Both the position numbers and the translations under genes were made by a program. The notes beneath the pieces were generated by a model. That model had not been told where the DNA came from, did no database searches, and saw nothing but the letters and a program-made list of their open reading frames with translations. A stretch of DNA of 5,317 nt from JAZOTK01 sp045534775 (GTDB taxonomy: Bacteria; Bacillota; Clostridia; RUG12999), in the NCBI GenBank assembly GCA_045534775.1, contig JAZSKI010000031.1:1-5317 (forward strand). The letters run 5' to 3'. Below are positions 1 through 5,317 of the stretch, in pieces (the stretch's first letter is position 1; each line of letters opens with the position of its first letter).

Positions 1-399
1 TCCACCATCCTCGGACATGTATCAAGCAAAACAACACTTGATATATACCTACACAGCACCGAGGAAATGAAGAAAGTAGCGCCTGAACTGATTAACGCCC
101 GATTCAGCAAGGATGCAAACGGCAACGAAGAAACAATCACAGATAAACAAGGAAAGCCGACACAAGCCAAATTTGAGCCTAAAAAGGGCAAGATGAGAAA
201 ACCCGGCACGGGATGCATCAGTAAGATAAATGATCACCTATATGAGGGCAGATACTCACCAAAGGATGCCTACGGCAAACGAATGGCAAGAAACATATAC
301 GCACCGACAAGAGAAGAATGTGAAGAAAAGCTCGCCATACTGATAAAGGAGATGAAAGCCGAAATCGCAGAACAAAAAGCGAAACTCAAAAATGCATAA
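1..399 (+). CDS. Tyrosine recombinase/integrase, C-terminal part (5'-truncated by window)
   Basis: The frame is open from base 1 to the TAA at 397-399, giving 132 residues; the gene starts outside the window, so the ATG at 67 is internal. Residues 4-18 carry the end of the catalytic domain of phage-type integrases: L-G-H (residues 4-6), then T-T-L-D-I-Y-x-H, with the presumed nucleophile Tyr at residue 16 (bases 46-48). Such enzymes cut and rejoin DNA through a 3'-phosphotyrosine to integrate or excise mobile elements. A charged linker follows. Residues about 69-118 (G-T-G-C-I-S-K-I then Y-E-G-R-Y-S, Y-G-K-R, T-R-E-E-C-E-E-K-L) resemble the AP2-like arm-DNA-binding domain that normally sits at the N-terminus of Tn916/phage-type integrases. 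The end is Lys/Glu-rich, probably helical. A tRNA-Pro lies 193 bp downstream, a typical target for this family. The recombinase call is firm; the domain assignment of the tail is inference. Confidence 0.9.
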   Translation, partial: STILGHVSSKTTLDIYLHSTEEMKKVAPELINARFSKDANGNEETITDKQGKPTQAKFEPKKGKMRKPGTGCISKINDHLYEGRYSPKDAYGKRMARNIYAPTREECEEKLAILIKEMKAEIAEQKAKLKNA

Positions 400-407
400 T
401 AACACAG

Positions 408-445
408 ATGGCACGGACATAAAAAATCCGTGCCATAGCTTTTGG
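408..445 (+). terminator. Hairpin after the integrase gene, probable Rho-independent terminator
   Basis: Perfect 10-bp inverted repeat ATGGCACGGA (408-417) and TCCGTGCCAT (427-436), nine-base A-rich loop, followed by AGCTTTT. It begins 9 bases after the integrase stop codon. The T tract is short, so termination may be partial. Confidence 0.7.
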
Positions 446-544
446 GTGTATTAAATTTTTATACGGTGTAAACAAAGAAAAGGACTTTGTCCCACAGTTG
501 AAGATAAAAACATGTGGCCAAACTCAGTTTTTTTACATTTTTTG

Positions 545-587
545 AGACAAAACAAAAACCTCAGAAACCGCTTGGTTACTGAGGTTT
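545..587 (-). terminator. Rho-independent terminator of tRNA-Pro
   Basis: AAACCTCAG (556-564) pairs with CTGAGGTTT (579-587), and inside it AACC (566-569) pairs with GGTT (574-577) across one A-A mismatch, leaving a 4-base loop. Read leftward the stem is followed by TTGTTTTG. It starts 4 bases after the encoded CCA of the leftward tRNA, so it is most likely its transcription stop. Confidence 0.8.
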
Positions 588-591
588 AAGG

Positions 592-668
<77 letters not shown>

Positions 669-713
669 AAATAAAATATTTGTTTTTTTCTATATTCCCG
701 TGTCTGTGGGATA

Positions 714-758
714 ACATGTGGTCAAAACTTGTTTGACCACATGTATTTTGTTTTTTTA
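714..758 (+). repeat. 13-bp perfect inverted repeat with T-rich tail
   Basis: ACATGTGGTCAAA (714-726) and its exact complement TTTGACCACATGT (732-744) flank a 5-base spacer, followed by ATTTTG and seven T (752-758). In form it is a rightward Rho-independent terminator, but no rightward gene lies just upstream. A close copy of the left arm (ACATGTGGCCAAA) sits at 510-522 on the other side of the tRNA. It could be a terminator left by a lost transcript, or a binding site such as an integrase arm site. The inverted repeat itself is certain; its role is not. Confidence 0.6.
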
Positions 759-830
759 AGTCGCCATAAGTGGCGGTGTTAAAAGGTTCGTTGAGGTTCG
801 GCTAGTTACTAATGAATTGCATAGTACCGT

Positions 831-870
<40 letters not shown>

Positions 871-1021
871 AAATATATTAACACATAAAAAATACATACA
901 ATAAGACACATGGCACACTTATAAAGTCAAGCAACAGGTATACCTACACACAAATAAACCGTCACAAGTGCGGAAACTTCAGTATTGTCATGTATCTTAC
1001 CTATGTATCTAATACAACTAT

Positions 1022-1262
1022 TTACATCAGGTTGCATTGCTGGCGAAAATATATGCGTGCAATGCCTTTTTGCCTCAGCATTAAAGCAAAGCTATCCCCA
1101 CCAGAATAAACACTGTTTATAACTTTTAACCGATACAAAGAATAATTCAGCTGTTTCAATGTAAAGAGGTCTGTATCCGATAAATCCAACTCATTATCTT
1201 CCCTCGCGCATAAACAAGTTCAAATAATGTACAAAAATATCAAACAGTGTGTACTCAAACAT
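1022..1262 (-). pseudogene. Unrecognised small ORF (about 79 aa), frameshifted
   Basis: Read leftward from the ATG at 1262-1260, the first frame gives MFEYTLFDIF and on to a TAA at 1196-1194. One base along, a second frame is open from 1219 to a TAA at 1024-1022. Removing one G from the GGG run near 1200-1202 joins them into one protein of about 79 residues: hydrophobic/aromatic start, acidic middle (EDNELDLSD), basic end (LRQKGIARIYF). The composition looks like real protein rather than noise. A strong SigA-type promoter lies about 65 bases upstream and points at it. No well-spaced ribosome site precedes the ATG; an AAGGTGA lies about 20 bases away. I do not recognise the family. It could be a decayed gene, a real small gene hit by a base-calling error, or chance. 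Confidence 0.35.
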
Positions 1263-1327
1263 TTAACAATGAATTCTTAAATCACCTTTAATAGCGAAGT
1301 TAACCACACAGTAATTTATTCAGTCAT

Positions 1328-1356
1328 ATTATACCATAAATGCAATAAAAAATCAA
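1328..1356 (-). promoter_or_regulatory. Strong leftward SigA-type promoter with extended -10
   Basis: On the minus strand, TTGATT (complement of 1351-1356), a 17-base spacer, then TATAAT (complement of 1328-1333), preceded by TGG, an extended -10 element. Predicted start is near 1321. It points away from the kinase gene and toward the small frameshifted ORF. Confidence 0.65.
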
Positions 1357-1499
1357 TAGGTGACGGCAAAATTTTTTTAGTCATAACTAACAATTTTTTA
1401 ATTTATTTTTCAGTAATATGTTTAAAATAAACAGCAGTCCGCCTTTAAGAGTAAAATTTATTCATTTTTCTCCAAAAATCGCAAAATTCCATAATTTAA

Positions 1500-1547
1500 A
1501 AATCTCCCTCTTTGGTGCTTTGTTCAAAGAGGGAGATTTGCGTTTTT
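1500..1547 (-). terminator. Rho-independent terminator of the PfkB kinase gene, probably bidirectional
   Basis: A perfect 15-bp stem, AAATCTCCCTCTTTG (1500-1514) with CAAAGAGGGAGATTT (1525-1539), has a 10-base loop. Leftward it ends in a run of five T (complement of 1498-1502, partly within the stem); rightward it is followed by GCGTTTTT (1540-1547). It lies about 75 bases beyond the kinase stop codon. Confidence 0.85.
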
Positions 1548-1613
1548 CTCTTTAAAAATCGGATTGAACCGTTTATAATACAATTTATGTTGCAAAATTT
1601 AGTTTGCTCATCA

Positions 1614-2693
1614 TCAATCGTACATCTTCATCTGATTTGCTATATCGTCAAAGCTGTTGCATTTACCGTTCTGTACATAGAGATATGACGTTGTCATACC
1701 GCTTATGAGACAGCTTTTTATATCCAGGTCACCTAAAAGTCCTGCACAGAAGCCGCTGTTGAAATTATCTCCACCGCCTGTGGTTTTCTTAGGTTTTTCG
1801 CATACTATTCCCTGCACCTCTACCTCTCCGCCGTCATAAACTGCCGCAGAGCTGTCAACAGGGTGTATAATAACCGAACCGATGCCTGAAAACTCTTTTA
1901 TTGCACGTGCTGTCGGCAGTGAACCTTCATACTCGCCGTCACATAAAATAGAGTGCATAACCATAGCTTCACTTTTATTAAGACCCAGGTATGTAGGTGC
2001 GTACTCGCTGTATCTGCCGAACATCTTAAGAGCCGCTTTGATTTCCTCCGGCTGACGTTTTGCACAATCTGCGATGTCTATATAAACCTTGCGGTCTTTT
2101 TTAGAAAGTTTCGGCATAACAAGCTCCAAAAACTTCTCGTAAATTTCGTGAAAATGTATCAGGTAGCTCCAGTTAACCAAGGTTATAATATCTGCTTCGT
2201 CAAAGATTTTTACCAGCTCATCAACGCTTATACGCGAAATTAAATCATCCCATCTTAAACGGCTGATTTTTTCAATGTCGCTCATAATAATTTTACCGTC
2301 GCCGAATTCAAATACATAAGAATAGCCCGGTTCGCTTATGGTTATGGTTTTGCAGTTCTCGTTAAGAGCGAAAACGGGATTTTTTTCAGGATAGCCCAAA
2401 GCACCAACGCAGGTACAGCCTACGCCCATATTGGCAAGTCCGTTGGCGTAGTGAGGACCGCAACCACCGAAATCTGTGCTTGTTATAATAAGCTCGATGT
2501 TACCGCTACGTCCTGCAAGACTTGTGATTTTTTCGCCGAATTTATCAATGGTCGGGAAATACGTGCAGGTGGTTTCATCGGTTCTGGTTTCAACGGGACG
2601 AATAACAAAATCCACAAAGCCGTCAAATCCTATGCTGACTTTTTTACTTTGAATCAAAGCTTTCTTGCTTGCAAACTGTTCTGAATATTTCAT
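1614..2693 (-). CDS. PfkB-family carbohydrate kinase
   Basis: A complete 359-residue protein. PfkB/ribokinase-family enzymes transfer phosphate from ATP to a sugar hydroxyl in the cytoplasm. Visible signatures: an N-terminal G-F-D-G-F-V-D (22-28), where the family places its substrate-binding strand; a Gly-rich G-G-C-G-P-H-Y-A-N-G-L-A (76-87), matching the family's first signature; N-K-S-E (239-242), the usual NxxE phosphate/Mg motif; and T-T-G-G-G-D-N-F-N-S-G-F (304-315), the second signature, with catalytic-base Asp309. That motif normally reads D-T-x-G-A-G-D, so Thr replaces the first Asp and Gly the Ala. The start is supported by GGAGG six bases upstream. Promoter at 2731-2759, terminator at 1500-1539. 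It diverges from a GH43 gene, suggesting it phosphorylates a sugar that enzyme releases, but the substrate cannot be read from the sequence. There is no signal peptide. Confidence 0.9.
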   Translation of the reverse strand: MKYSEQFASKKALIQSKKVSIGFDGFVDFVIRPVETRTDETTCTYFPTIDKFGEKITSLAGRSGNIELIITSTDFGGCGPHYANGLANMGVGCTCVGALGYPEKNPVFALNENCKTITISEPGYSYVFEFGDGKIIMSDIEKISRLRWDDLISRISVDELVKIFDEADIITLVNWSYLIHFHEIYEKFLELVMPKLSKKDRKVYIDIADCAKRQPEEIKAALKMFGRYSEYAPTYLGLNKSEAMVMHSILCDGEYEGSLPTARAIKEFSGIGSVIIHPVDSSAAVYDGGEVEVQGIVCEKPKKTTGGGDNFNSGFCAGLLGDLDIKSCLISGMTTSYLYVQNGKCNSFDDIANQMKMYD

Positions 2694-2730
2694 AAATTAC
2701 CTCCAAAGCTGTATTAACATTGCTAATTCT

Positions 2731-2759
2731 ATTTTACCATAACAGGCATCTTTTGTCAA
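2731..2759 (-). promoter_or_regulatory. SigA-type promoter of the PfkB kinase gene
   Basis: On the minus strand, TTGACA (complement of 2754-2759, perfect consensus), a 17-base spacer, and TAAAAT (complement of 2731-2736, 5 of 6). Predicted start is near 2724, giving a leader of about 30 bases that contains the GGAGG at 2700-2704. Confidence 0.85.
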
Positions 2760-2772
2760 CAATAACTTGACA
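2754..2772. promoter_or_regulatory. Inverted repeat formed by two back-to-back -35 boxes
   Basis: TGTCAA (2754-2759) and TTGACA (2767-2772) are exact complements around CAATAAC; they are the -35 boxes of the leftward kinase and rightward GH43 promoters. One regulator bound here could control both genes. The symmetry follows in part from two consensus -35 boxes, so an operator is only a possibility. Confidence 0.45.
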
Positions 2773-2795
2773 ATATTTTTATATCATGACATAAT
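2767..2795 (+). promoter_or_regulatory. SigA-type promoter of the GH43 gene
   Basis: TTGACA (2767-2772, perfect), a 17-base spacer, and CATAAT (2790-2795, 5 of 6). Predicted start is near 2802, leaving a leader of about 55 bases before the ATG at 2857. Confidence 0.85.
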
Positions 2796-2811
2796 GACTG
2801 TAAAATGAATT

Positions 2812-2836
2812 CTCGGCATTTAAAATGCAAAGCGAG
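2812..2836 (+). promoter_or_regulatory. Palindrome in the GH43 leader
   Basis: GCATTT-A-AAATGC (2816-2828) is a perfect palindrome around one central A. Flanking CTCG (2812-2815) and CGAG (2833-2836) extend the pairing across an AAAG bulge. It lies between the predicted start and the ribosome site, so it could be an operator or a leader hairpin. No function is shown. Confidence 0.35.
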
Positions 2837-2846
2837 TATATTTTTT

Positions 2847-2851
2847 GGAGG
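2847..2851 (+). promoter_or_regulatory. Ribosome binding site fixing the GH43 start
   Basis: GGAGG lies five bases before the ATG at 2857. It therefore selects that ATG over the in-frame TTG at 2845, which overlaps the ribosome site itself. Confidence 0.85.
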
Positions 2852-2856
2852 TTTTT

Positions 2857-3725
2857 ATGATTAATTTACGCGATATACATATACGCGACCCTTTTGTTTT
2901 GGCGGATGATGGGAAATATTATCTTTATGGGTCTCGTGGTGACGAGGCTTGGGGAAAATGCAGTGGGCTTGATGTTTATGAAAGCTCTGACCTTGAAAGC
3001 CGGAGCGACGGTGCTGAGTGTTTTTCTCTCCTCAAGGCTTTTGGGCGGATCTTAATTTCCGGGCGCCTGAGGTTCATAAATACGGTGGGAAATATTATAT
3101 GCTTGCCAGCTTTAAAAGTAAAAAAAGATGTCGCGGCACACAGGTTCTGTGTTCAGGCAGTCCTCTCGGTCCTTTCCTGCCCATTACGGAATTCCCTGTA
3201 ACTTCCTCTGACCGTGAATGTCTTGACGGCACCCTTTACGTTGATAAAAACGGCGGGCCTCATCTTGTGTTCTGCCAGGAACGGGCTCAGATAGGTGACG
3301 GTACTGTTTGTGAGATTACTCTGTCAAAGGATTTAAAAACAGCCTGCAGTGAACCGAGACTGCTGTGGCGCGGGTCTGATTTCAAGGCTGTAAGCACTGT
3401 GATAGCGGGCAAGGAGGCTTATGTAACCGACGGTCCTTTCTTCCACCGAGGAGAAAGCGGCGAGCTTTTCTGTATCTGGTCCACCTTTACAAACGGCAGG
3501 TATTGCGAATGTGCAGCAAAAAGTGAAAACGGTGATATTGACGGTAGCCGGCAGGTACTTGACACGCCTGTTTTTGCGGATAACGGCGGGCACGGAATGA
3601 TTTTCAGGGATTTTGACAAAAACCTTCTGTTTATCTTCCATTCCCCTAACTCAGCCCCCAACGAAAGACCCGTTATTTGCAGGCCGGAGGAAAAAGACGG
3701 GACATTAAAAGCAGCAGAATATTGA
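2857..3725 (+). pseudogene. GH43-type glycoside hydrolase, broken by a -1 frameshift
   Basis: Two overlapping frames together give one protein of about 289 residues, near the expected length for a single-domain five-bladed propeller of this family. Frame one starts at ATG 2857 with R-D-I-H-I-R-D-P-F; Asp11 matches the GH43 catalytic base. The reading then has to step back one base at the T run 3021-3025; adding one T joins the halves exactly and gives C-F-F-S-P-Q-G-F-W-A. Frame two carries A-P-E-V-H-K-Y-G-G-K-Y-Y (70-81), L-D-G-T-L-Y-V-D (123-130; Asp124 fits the pKa-adjusting Asp), T-D-G-P-F-F (191-196) and G-G-H-G-M-I-F. GH43 enzymes mostly remove arabinose or xylose residues from oligosaccharides. 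There is no signal peptide, so it would act in the cytoplasm. The usual E-G-P acid motif reads D-G-P. As given, the first frame runs off into an unrelated tail ending at 3201, so the product would be inactive unless slippage occurs or the sequence has an error. Confidence 0.85.
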
Positions 3726-3755
3726 CCGTGTCTCTTGATACGGTTTATTATTTTT
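3725..3755 (+). terminator. Rho-independent terminator of the GH43 gene
   Basis: ACCGTGTC (3725-3732) pairs with GATACGGT (3737-3744), eight pairs including one G-T wobble, around the tetraloop TCTT. It is followed by TTATTATTTTT. Its first base is the last base of the GH43 stop codon. Confidence 0.75.
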
Positions 3756-3763
3756 GATATAAT
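3735..3763 (+). promoter_or_regulatory. SigA-type promoter overlapping the GH43 terminator
   Basis: TTGATA (3735-3740, 5 of 6), a 17-base spacer, and TATAAT (3758-3763, perfect). The -35 box lies inside the terminator hairpin. It reads toward the LacI-family remnant, so it is probably that regulator's old promoter. Predicted start is near 3770. Confidence 0.7.
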
Positions 3764-3888
3764 AAGTCAAAAAACGTGAAAGGTCAGGTGGCGTTTTCGG
3801 AGGAAAATCCGTTTGATGCCGGCATAAACACGTCACAAAATGATATATATTGTTTTAAAAAAAAGCCGATACGGTTCCCTGCGCTCCC
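3764..3888. other. Degenerate leader of the LacI remnant, with an operator-like palindrome
   Basis: No gene can be read. A GGAGG (3799-3803) precedes an ATG (3816) that stops after three codons. ATGCCGGCAT (3816-3825) is a perfect palindrome with a central CG, flanked by GTTT and AAAC arms (one bulged G on the left). A central CG pair is typical of LacI-family operators, so autoregulation is conceivable, but this is a weak inference. Confidence 0.35.
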
Positions 3889-4391
3889 GATTATGGTGAT
3901 ATTACAATTGCAACGGGCTGTAAATCGAGGCACTCACAAAGACGGTGTCGTGACCTATCGGAGAGCTTTTAACTCTAAAAATGAATACTTCGCAAGGTAA
4001 ATTTCTTCTTTGGAGACTGTGCTGAGAAAGCATGGCTATATTGCGGCTGTTATTTGCAATAATTATGACAAAACCGCCGAGATAGAGGCTGTACGATATT
4101 TATATAATTCAGGTGCTGAAGGGATTATCATCTGTTCCGTATGCTCAGTCGAGGTGTATGACAATTACCTGCAAGGTCTTAATATGCCTATTGTTTCTCC
4201 CGGCAATTTAATTCCTGCCATAGCCTTTATGGGGATTGGATTTTGCCGTAATGCGGGAGCAAACCTTGGAATTTCTCAAATCCAATTATAAAAATATTGT
4301 ATGTTTTTCTCCTGCTTTGCTGTATGATAATGCTTGCCCACAGATGGCGAATCATATTTTGCTTTTCTTTTTTTACAAAGCGCAAATATAA
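3889..4391 (+). pseudogene. LacI-family transcriptional regulator, decayed remnant
   Basis: The clearest part is 4001-4237, one frame reading L-E-T-V-L-R-K-H-G-Y, then G-A-E-G-I-I-I and L-N-M-P-I-V-S. This is the start of the periplasmic-binding-protein-like sensor domain of LacI-family repressors. A one-base step near 4238 moves the reading to another frame, which continues D-F-A-V-M-R-E-Q-T-L-E-F-L, then Y-K-N-I-V-C-F-S-P-A-L, also typical of the family, to a TAA at 4389-4391. Upstream, a TAA (3998-4000) interrupts the frame. Only traces of a DNA-binding helix-turn-helix remain (D-I-T-I-A-T-G-C at 3898-3921, another frame). The rest of the roughly 330-residue protein is missing or unreadable. 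LacI-type repressors usually control nearby sugar genes, here probably the GH43/kinase pair. It cannot make a working regulator as given. Confidence 0.7.
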
Positions 4392-4429
4392 CGTGTTTTG
4401 TGCAATTCATATCCTTACGGACTTTCAAC

Positions 4430-4515
4430 ACAGGGTATTGATATGCCCGTCATACAAAAAAAGGCTGTCTCAACAGGGCATTGATATGTCCGTCATACAA
4501 AAAAAGGCTGTCTCA
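4430..4515. repeat. Two tandem 43-bp repeats next to the tuf terminator
   Basis: Unit one (4430-4472) and unit two (4473-4515) are directly adjacent and match at 41 of 43 positions; the differences are T/C at 4436/4479 and C/T at 4446/4489. Each begins ACAGGG and ends AAAAAAAGGCTGTCTCA. In unit two this end is the U-tract and one arm of the tuf terminator; in unit one the matching second arm is missing. It looks like a recent local duplication. Confidence 0.9.
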
Positions 4516-4532
4516 CAAAAAGTGAGACAGTC
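4498..4532 (-). terminator. Rho-independent terminator of tuf
   Basis: Read leftward, GACTGTCTCAC (complement of 4522-4532), a TTTTT loop, GTGAGACAGCC (complement of 4506-4516; one G-T wobble), then seven T (complement of 4499-4505). It is a textbook terminator about 20 bases after the tuf stop codon. Confidence 0.9.
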
Positions 4533-4552
4533 TCTTTATATATCAACTAAAA

Positions 4553-5317
4553 TTATTCGTTGATAGCTGTAACGATACCGGAACCTACTGTACGGCCACC
4601 TTCACGGATAGCGAAACGGAGACCTTCTTCAATAGCAATAGGAGTAATAAGCTCAACGCTGATTTCTACGTTATCGCCGGGCATACACATTTCTGTGCCT
4701 GCAGGAAGCTCGATGATACCTGTAACGTCAGTTGTTCTGAAATAGAACTGAGGTCTGTAGTTGTTAAAGAAAGGAGTATGACGGCCGCCTTCTTCTTTCT
4801 TCAAGATGTAAACCTGACCTTTGAATTTTGTGTGAGGATTGATTGTACCGGGTTTAGCAAGTACCTGTCCTCTTTCGATTTCTTTCTTGTCGATACCACG
4901 GAGAAGAACACCGATGTTGTCACCTGCCTGAGCTTCGTCAAGAAGCTTTCTGAACATTTCAATACCTGTAACAACGAGTTTTCTGCTTTCTTCAGCGAGA
5001 CCAACGAGTTCAACTTCTTCCTGAACGTGGAGAACGCCTCTTTCAACTCTACCTGTAGCAACTGTACCACGACCTGTGATTGAGAATACGTCCTCAACAG
5101 GCATAAGGAAGGGAAGGTCTGTGCTTCTCTCAGGAGAAGGAATGTAGCTGTCTACTGCTGCCATAAGTTCCATAATAGGAGCATATTCGGGAGCAGATAC
5201 ATCTGTAGCACCGGATTCGATTGCTGCGAGAGCAGAACCTTTGATGATGGGTGTATCATCACCGGGGAAGTCATATTCAGAGAGAAGGTCTCTGATTTCC
5301 ATTTCAACGAGCTCGAG
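4553..5317 (-). CDS. tuf: Elongation factor Tu, C-terminal 254 residues (5'-truncated by window)
   Basis: EF-Tu carries aminoacyl-tRNA as a GTP complex to the ribosomal A site. The frame is open to the window edge, so the gene starts outside; the Met at 5302 is internal, preceded by L-E-L-V-E. The part present begins near the end of the GTPase domain, with G-S-A-L-A-A-I-E (22-29), which carries the G5 (SAL) motif. It then covers domain 2, from about D-L-P-F-L-M-P-V-E-D-V-F with G-R-G-T-V-A-T-G-R-V-E-R-G, and domain 3, with G-G-R-H-T-P-F-F, Y-R-P-Q-F-Y-F-R-T-T-D-V-T-G and R-F-A-I-R-E-G-G-R-T-V-G. About 145 N-terminal residues are missing, judged from the usual length near 400. Key regions look intact. 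A strong terminator directly after the stop suggests it ends its transcription unit, as tuf often does at the end of a str operon. Confidence 0.98.
   Translation of the reverse strand, partial: LELVEMEIRDLLSEYDFPGDDTPIIKGSALAAIESGATDVSAPEYAPIMELMAAVDSYIPSPERSTDLPFLMPVEDVFSITGRGTVATGRVERGVLHVQEEVELVGLAEESRKLVVTGIEMFRKLLDEAQAGDNIGVLLRGIDKKEIERGQVLAKPGTINPHTKFKGQVYILKKEEGGRHTPFFNNYRPQFYFRTTDVTGIIELPAGTEMCMPGDNVEISVELITPIAIEEGLRFAIREGGRTVGSGIVTAINE

Larger units (their letters stand above)
871..1499. other. AT-rich stretch without a long gene
   Basis: No ORF above about 65 codons and no recognisable RNA gene. The part 871-1020 shows nothing I can assign. The part 1022-1262 holds a frameshifted small minus-strand ORF and 1328-1356 a leftward promoter, both listed separately. 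A hairpin GCATTGC/GCAATGC (1034-1040, 1059-1065) followed by CTTTTT could be a weak rightward terminator but overlaps the small ORF. The part 1357-1499 is poly-T/poly-A rich spacer. Confidence 0.5.

Noticed and set aside
1034..1071. Hairpin GCATTGC/GCAATGC followed by CTTTTT as a rightward terminator
   Set aside because: The loop is 18 bases, the stem only 7 bp, no rightward gene lies upstream, and it overlaps the small minus-strand ORF.
2694..2856. Riboswitch between the kinase and GH43 genes
   Set aside because: Both leaders are short (about 30 and 55 bases) and show only a small palindrome, with no recognised aptamer pattern.
3776..4000. Rightward 74-codon ORF before the LacI remnant
   Set aside because: It starts at a non-ATG codon without a ribosome site. 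Its sequence resembles no protein, and LacI-like traces in this stretch lie in other frames.
4430..4515. CRISPR-like repeats
   Set aside because: There are only two directly adjacent copies with no spacer, so it is a simple tandem duplication.
4297..4563. Rightward 88-codon ORF crossing the 43-bp repeats
   Set aside because: It runs through the tuf terminator and into the tuf stop, translates both repeats in different frames, and is at best the tail of the LacI remnant.
4778..5097. Further ORFs overlapping tuf on both strands
   Set aside because: They are shadows of the strongly codon-biased EF-Tu frame and resemble no protein.

Overview
The window looks like chromosomal DNA of a low-GC Gram-positive bacterium, most likely a gut-type clostridium near Ruminococcus/Oscillospirales. 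The reasons are the EF-Tu sequence, strong GGAGG ribosome sites, SigA-type promoters, AT-rich spacers, and an integrase tail of a type I associate with clostridial mobile elements. The genus is an inference; the sequence does not fix it.

Left part (1-870): the C-terminal 132 residues of a tyrosine recombinase, ending a mobile element that enters from the left. It has a terminator hairpin, then a complete leftward tRNA-Pro(CGG) with its own terminator. About 203 bp further on lies a copy of the 5' half of the same tRNA, preceded by a copy of the block that precedes the intact gene. This is either an attachment-site scar or a decayed tandem tRNA duplication.

Middle-left (871-1613): AT-rich and without a long ORF. 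It holds a very good leftward promoter (extended -10) and, downstream of it, a frameshifted small ORF of about 79 residues that I do not recognise.

Centre (1500-3755): a carbohydrate locus. A leftward PfkB-family sugar kinase and a rightward GH43-type glycosidase diverge from back-to-back SigA promoters whose -35 boxes form an inverted repeat. The likely logic is that an imported oligosaccharide is trimmed in the cytoplasm by the glycosidase and a released sugar is phosphorylated by the kinase. The kinase is intact. The glycosidase is broken by a one-base loss in a T run.

Right-centre (3735-4470): a promoter overlapping the glycosidase terminator leads into remains of a LacI-family regulator broken by stops and frameshifts. 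The locus therefore seems to be losing its enzyme and its regulator, unless indel errors explain part of this.

Right end (4430-5317): the leftward tuf gene (EF-Tu, C-terminal 254 residues) with a strong terminator. A 43-bp tandem duplication has copied one arm and the U-tract of that terminator.

I found no CRISPR array, complete insertion sequence, riboswitch or clearly new multi-gene system. The most interesting items are the integrase with an arm-binding-like domain after its catalytic tyrosine, the tRNA duplication or scar, and the hidden small ORF with its strong promoter.
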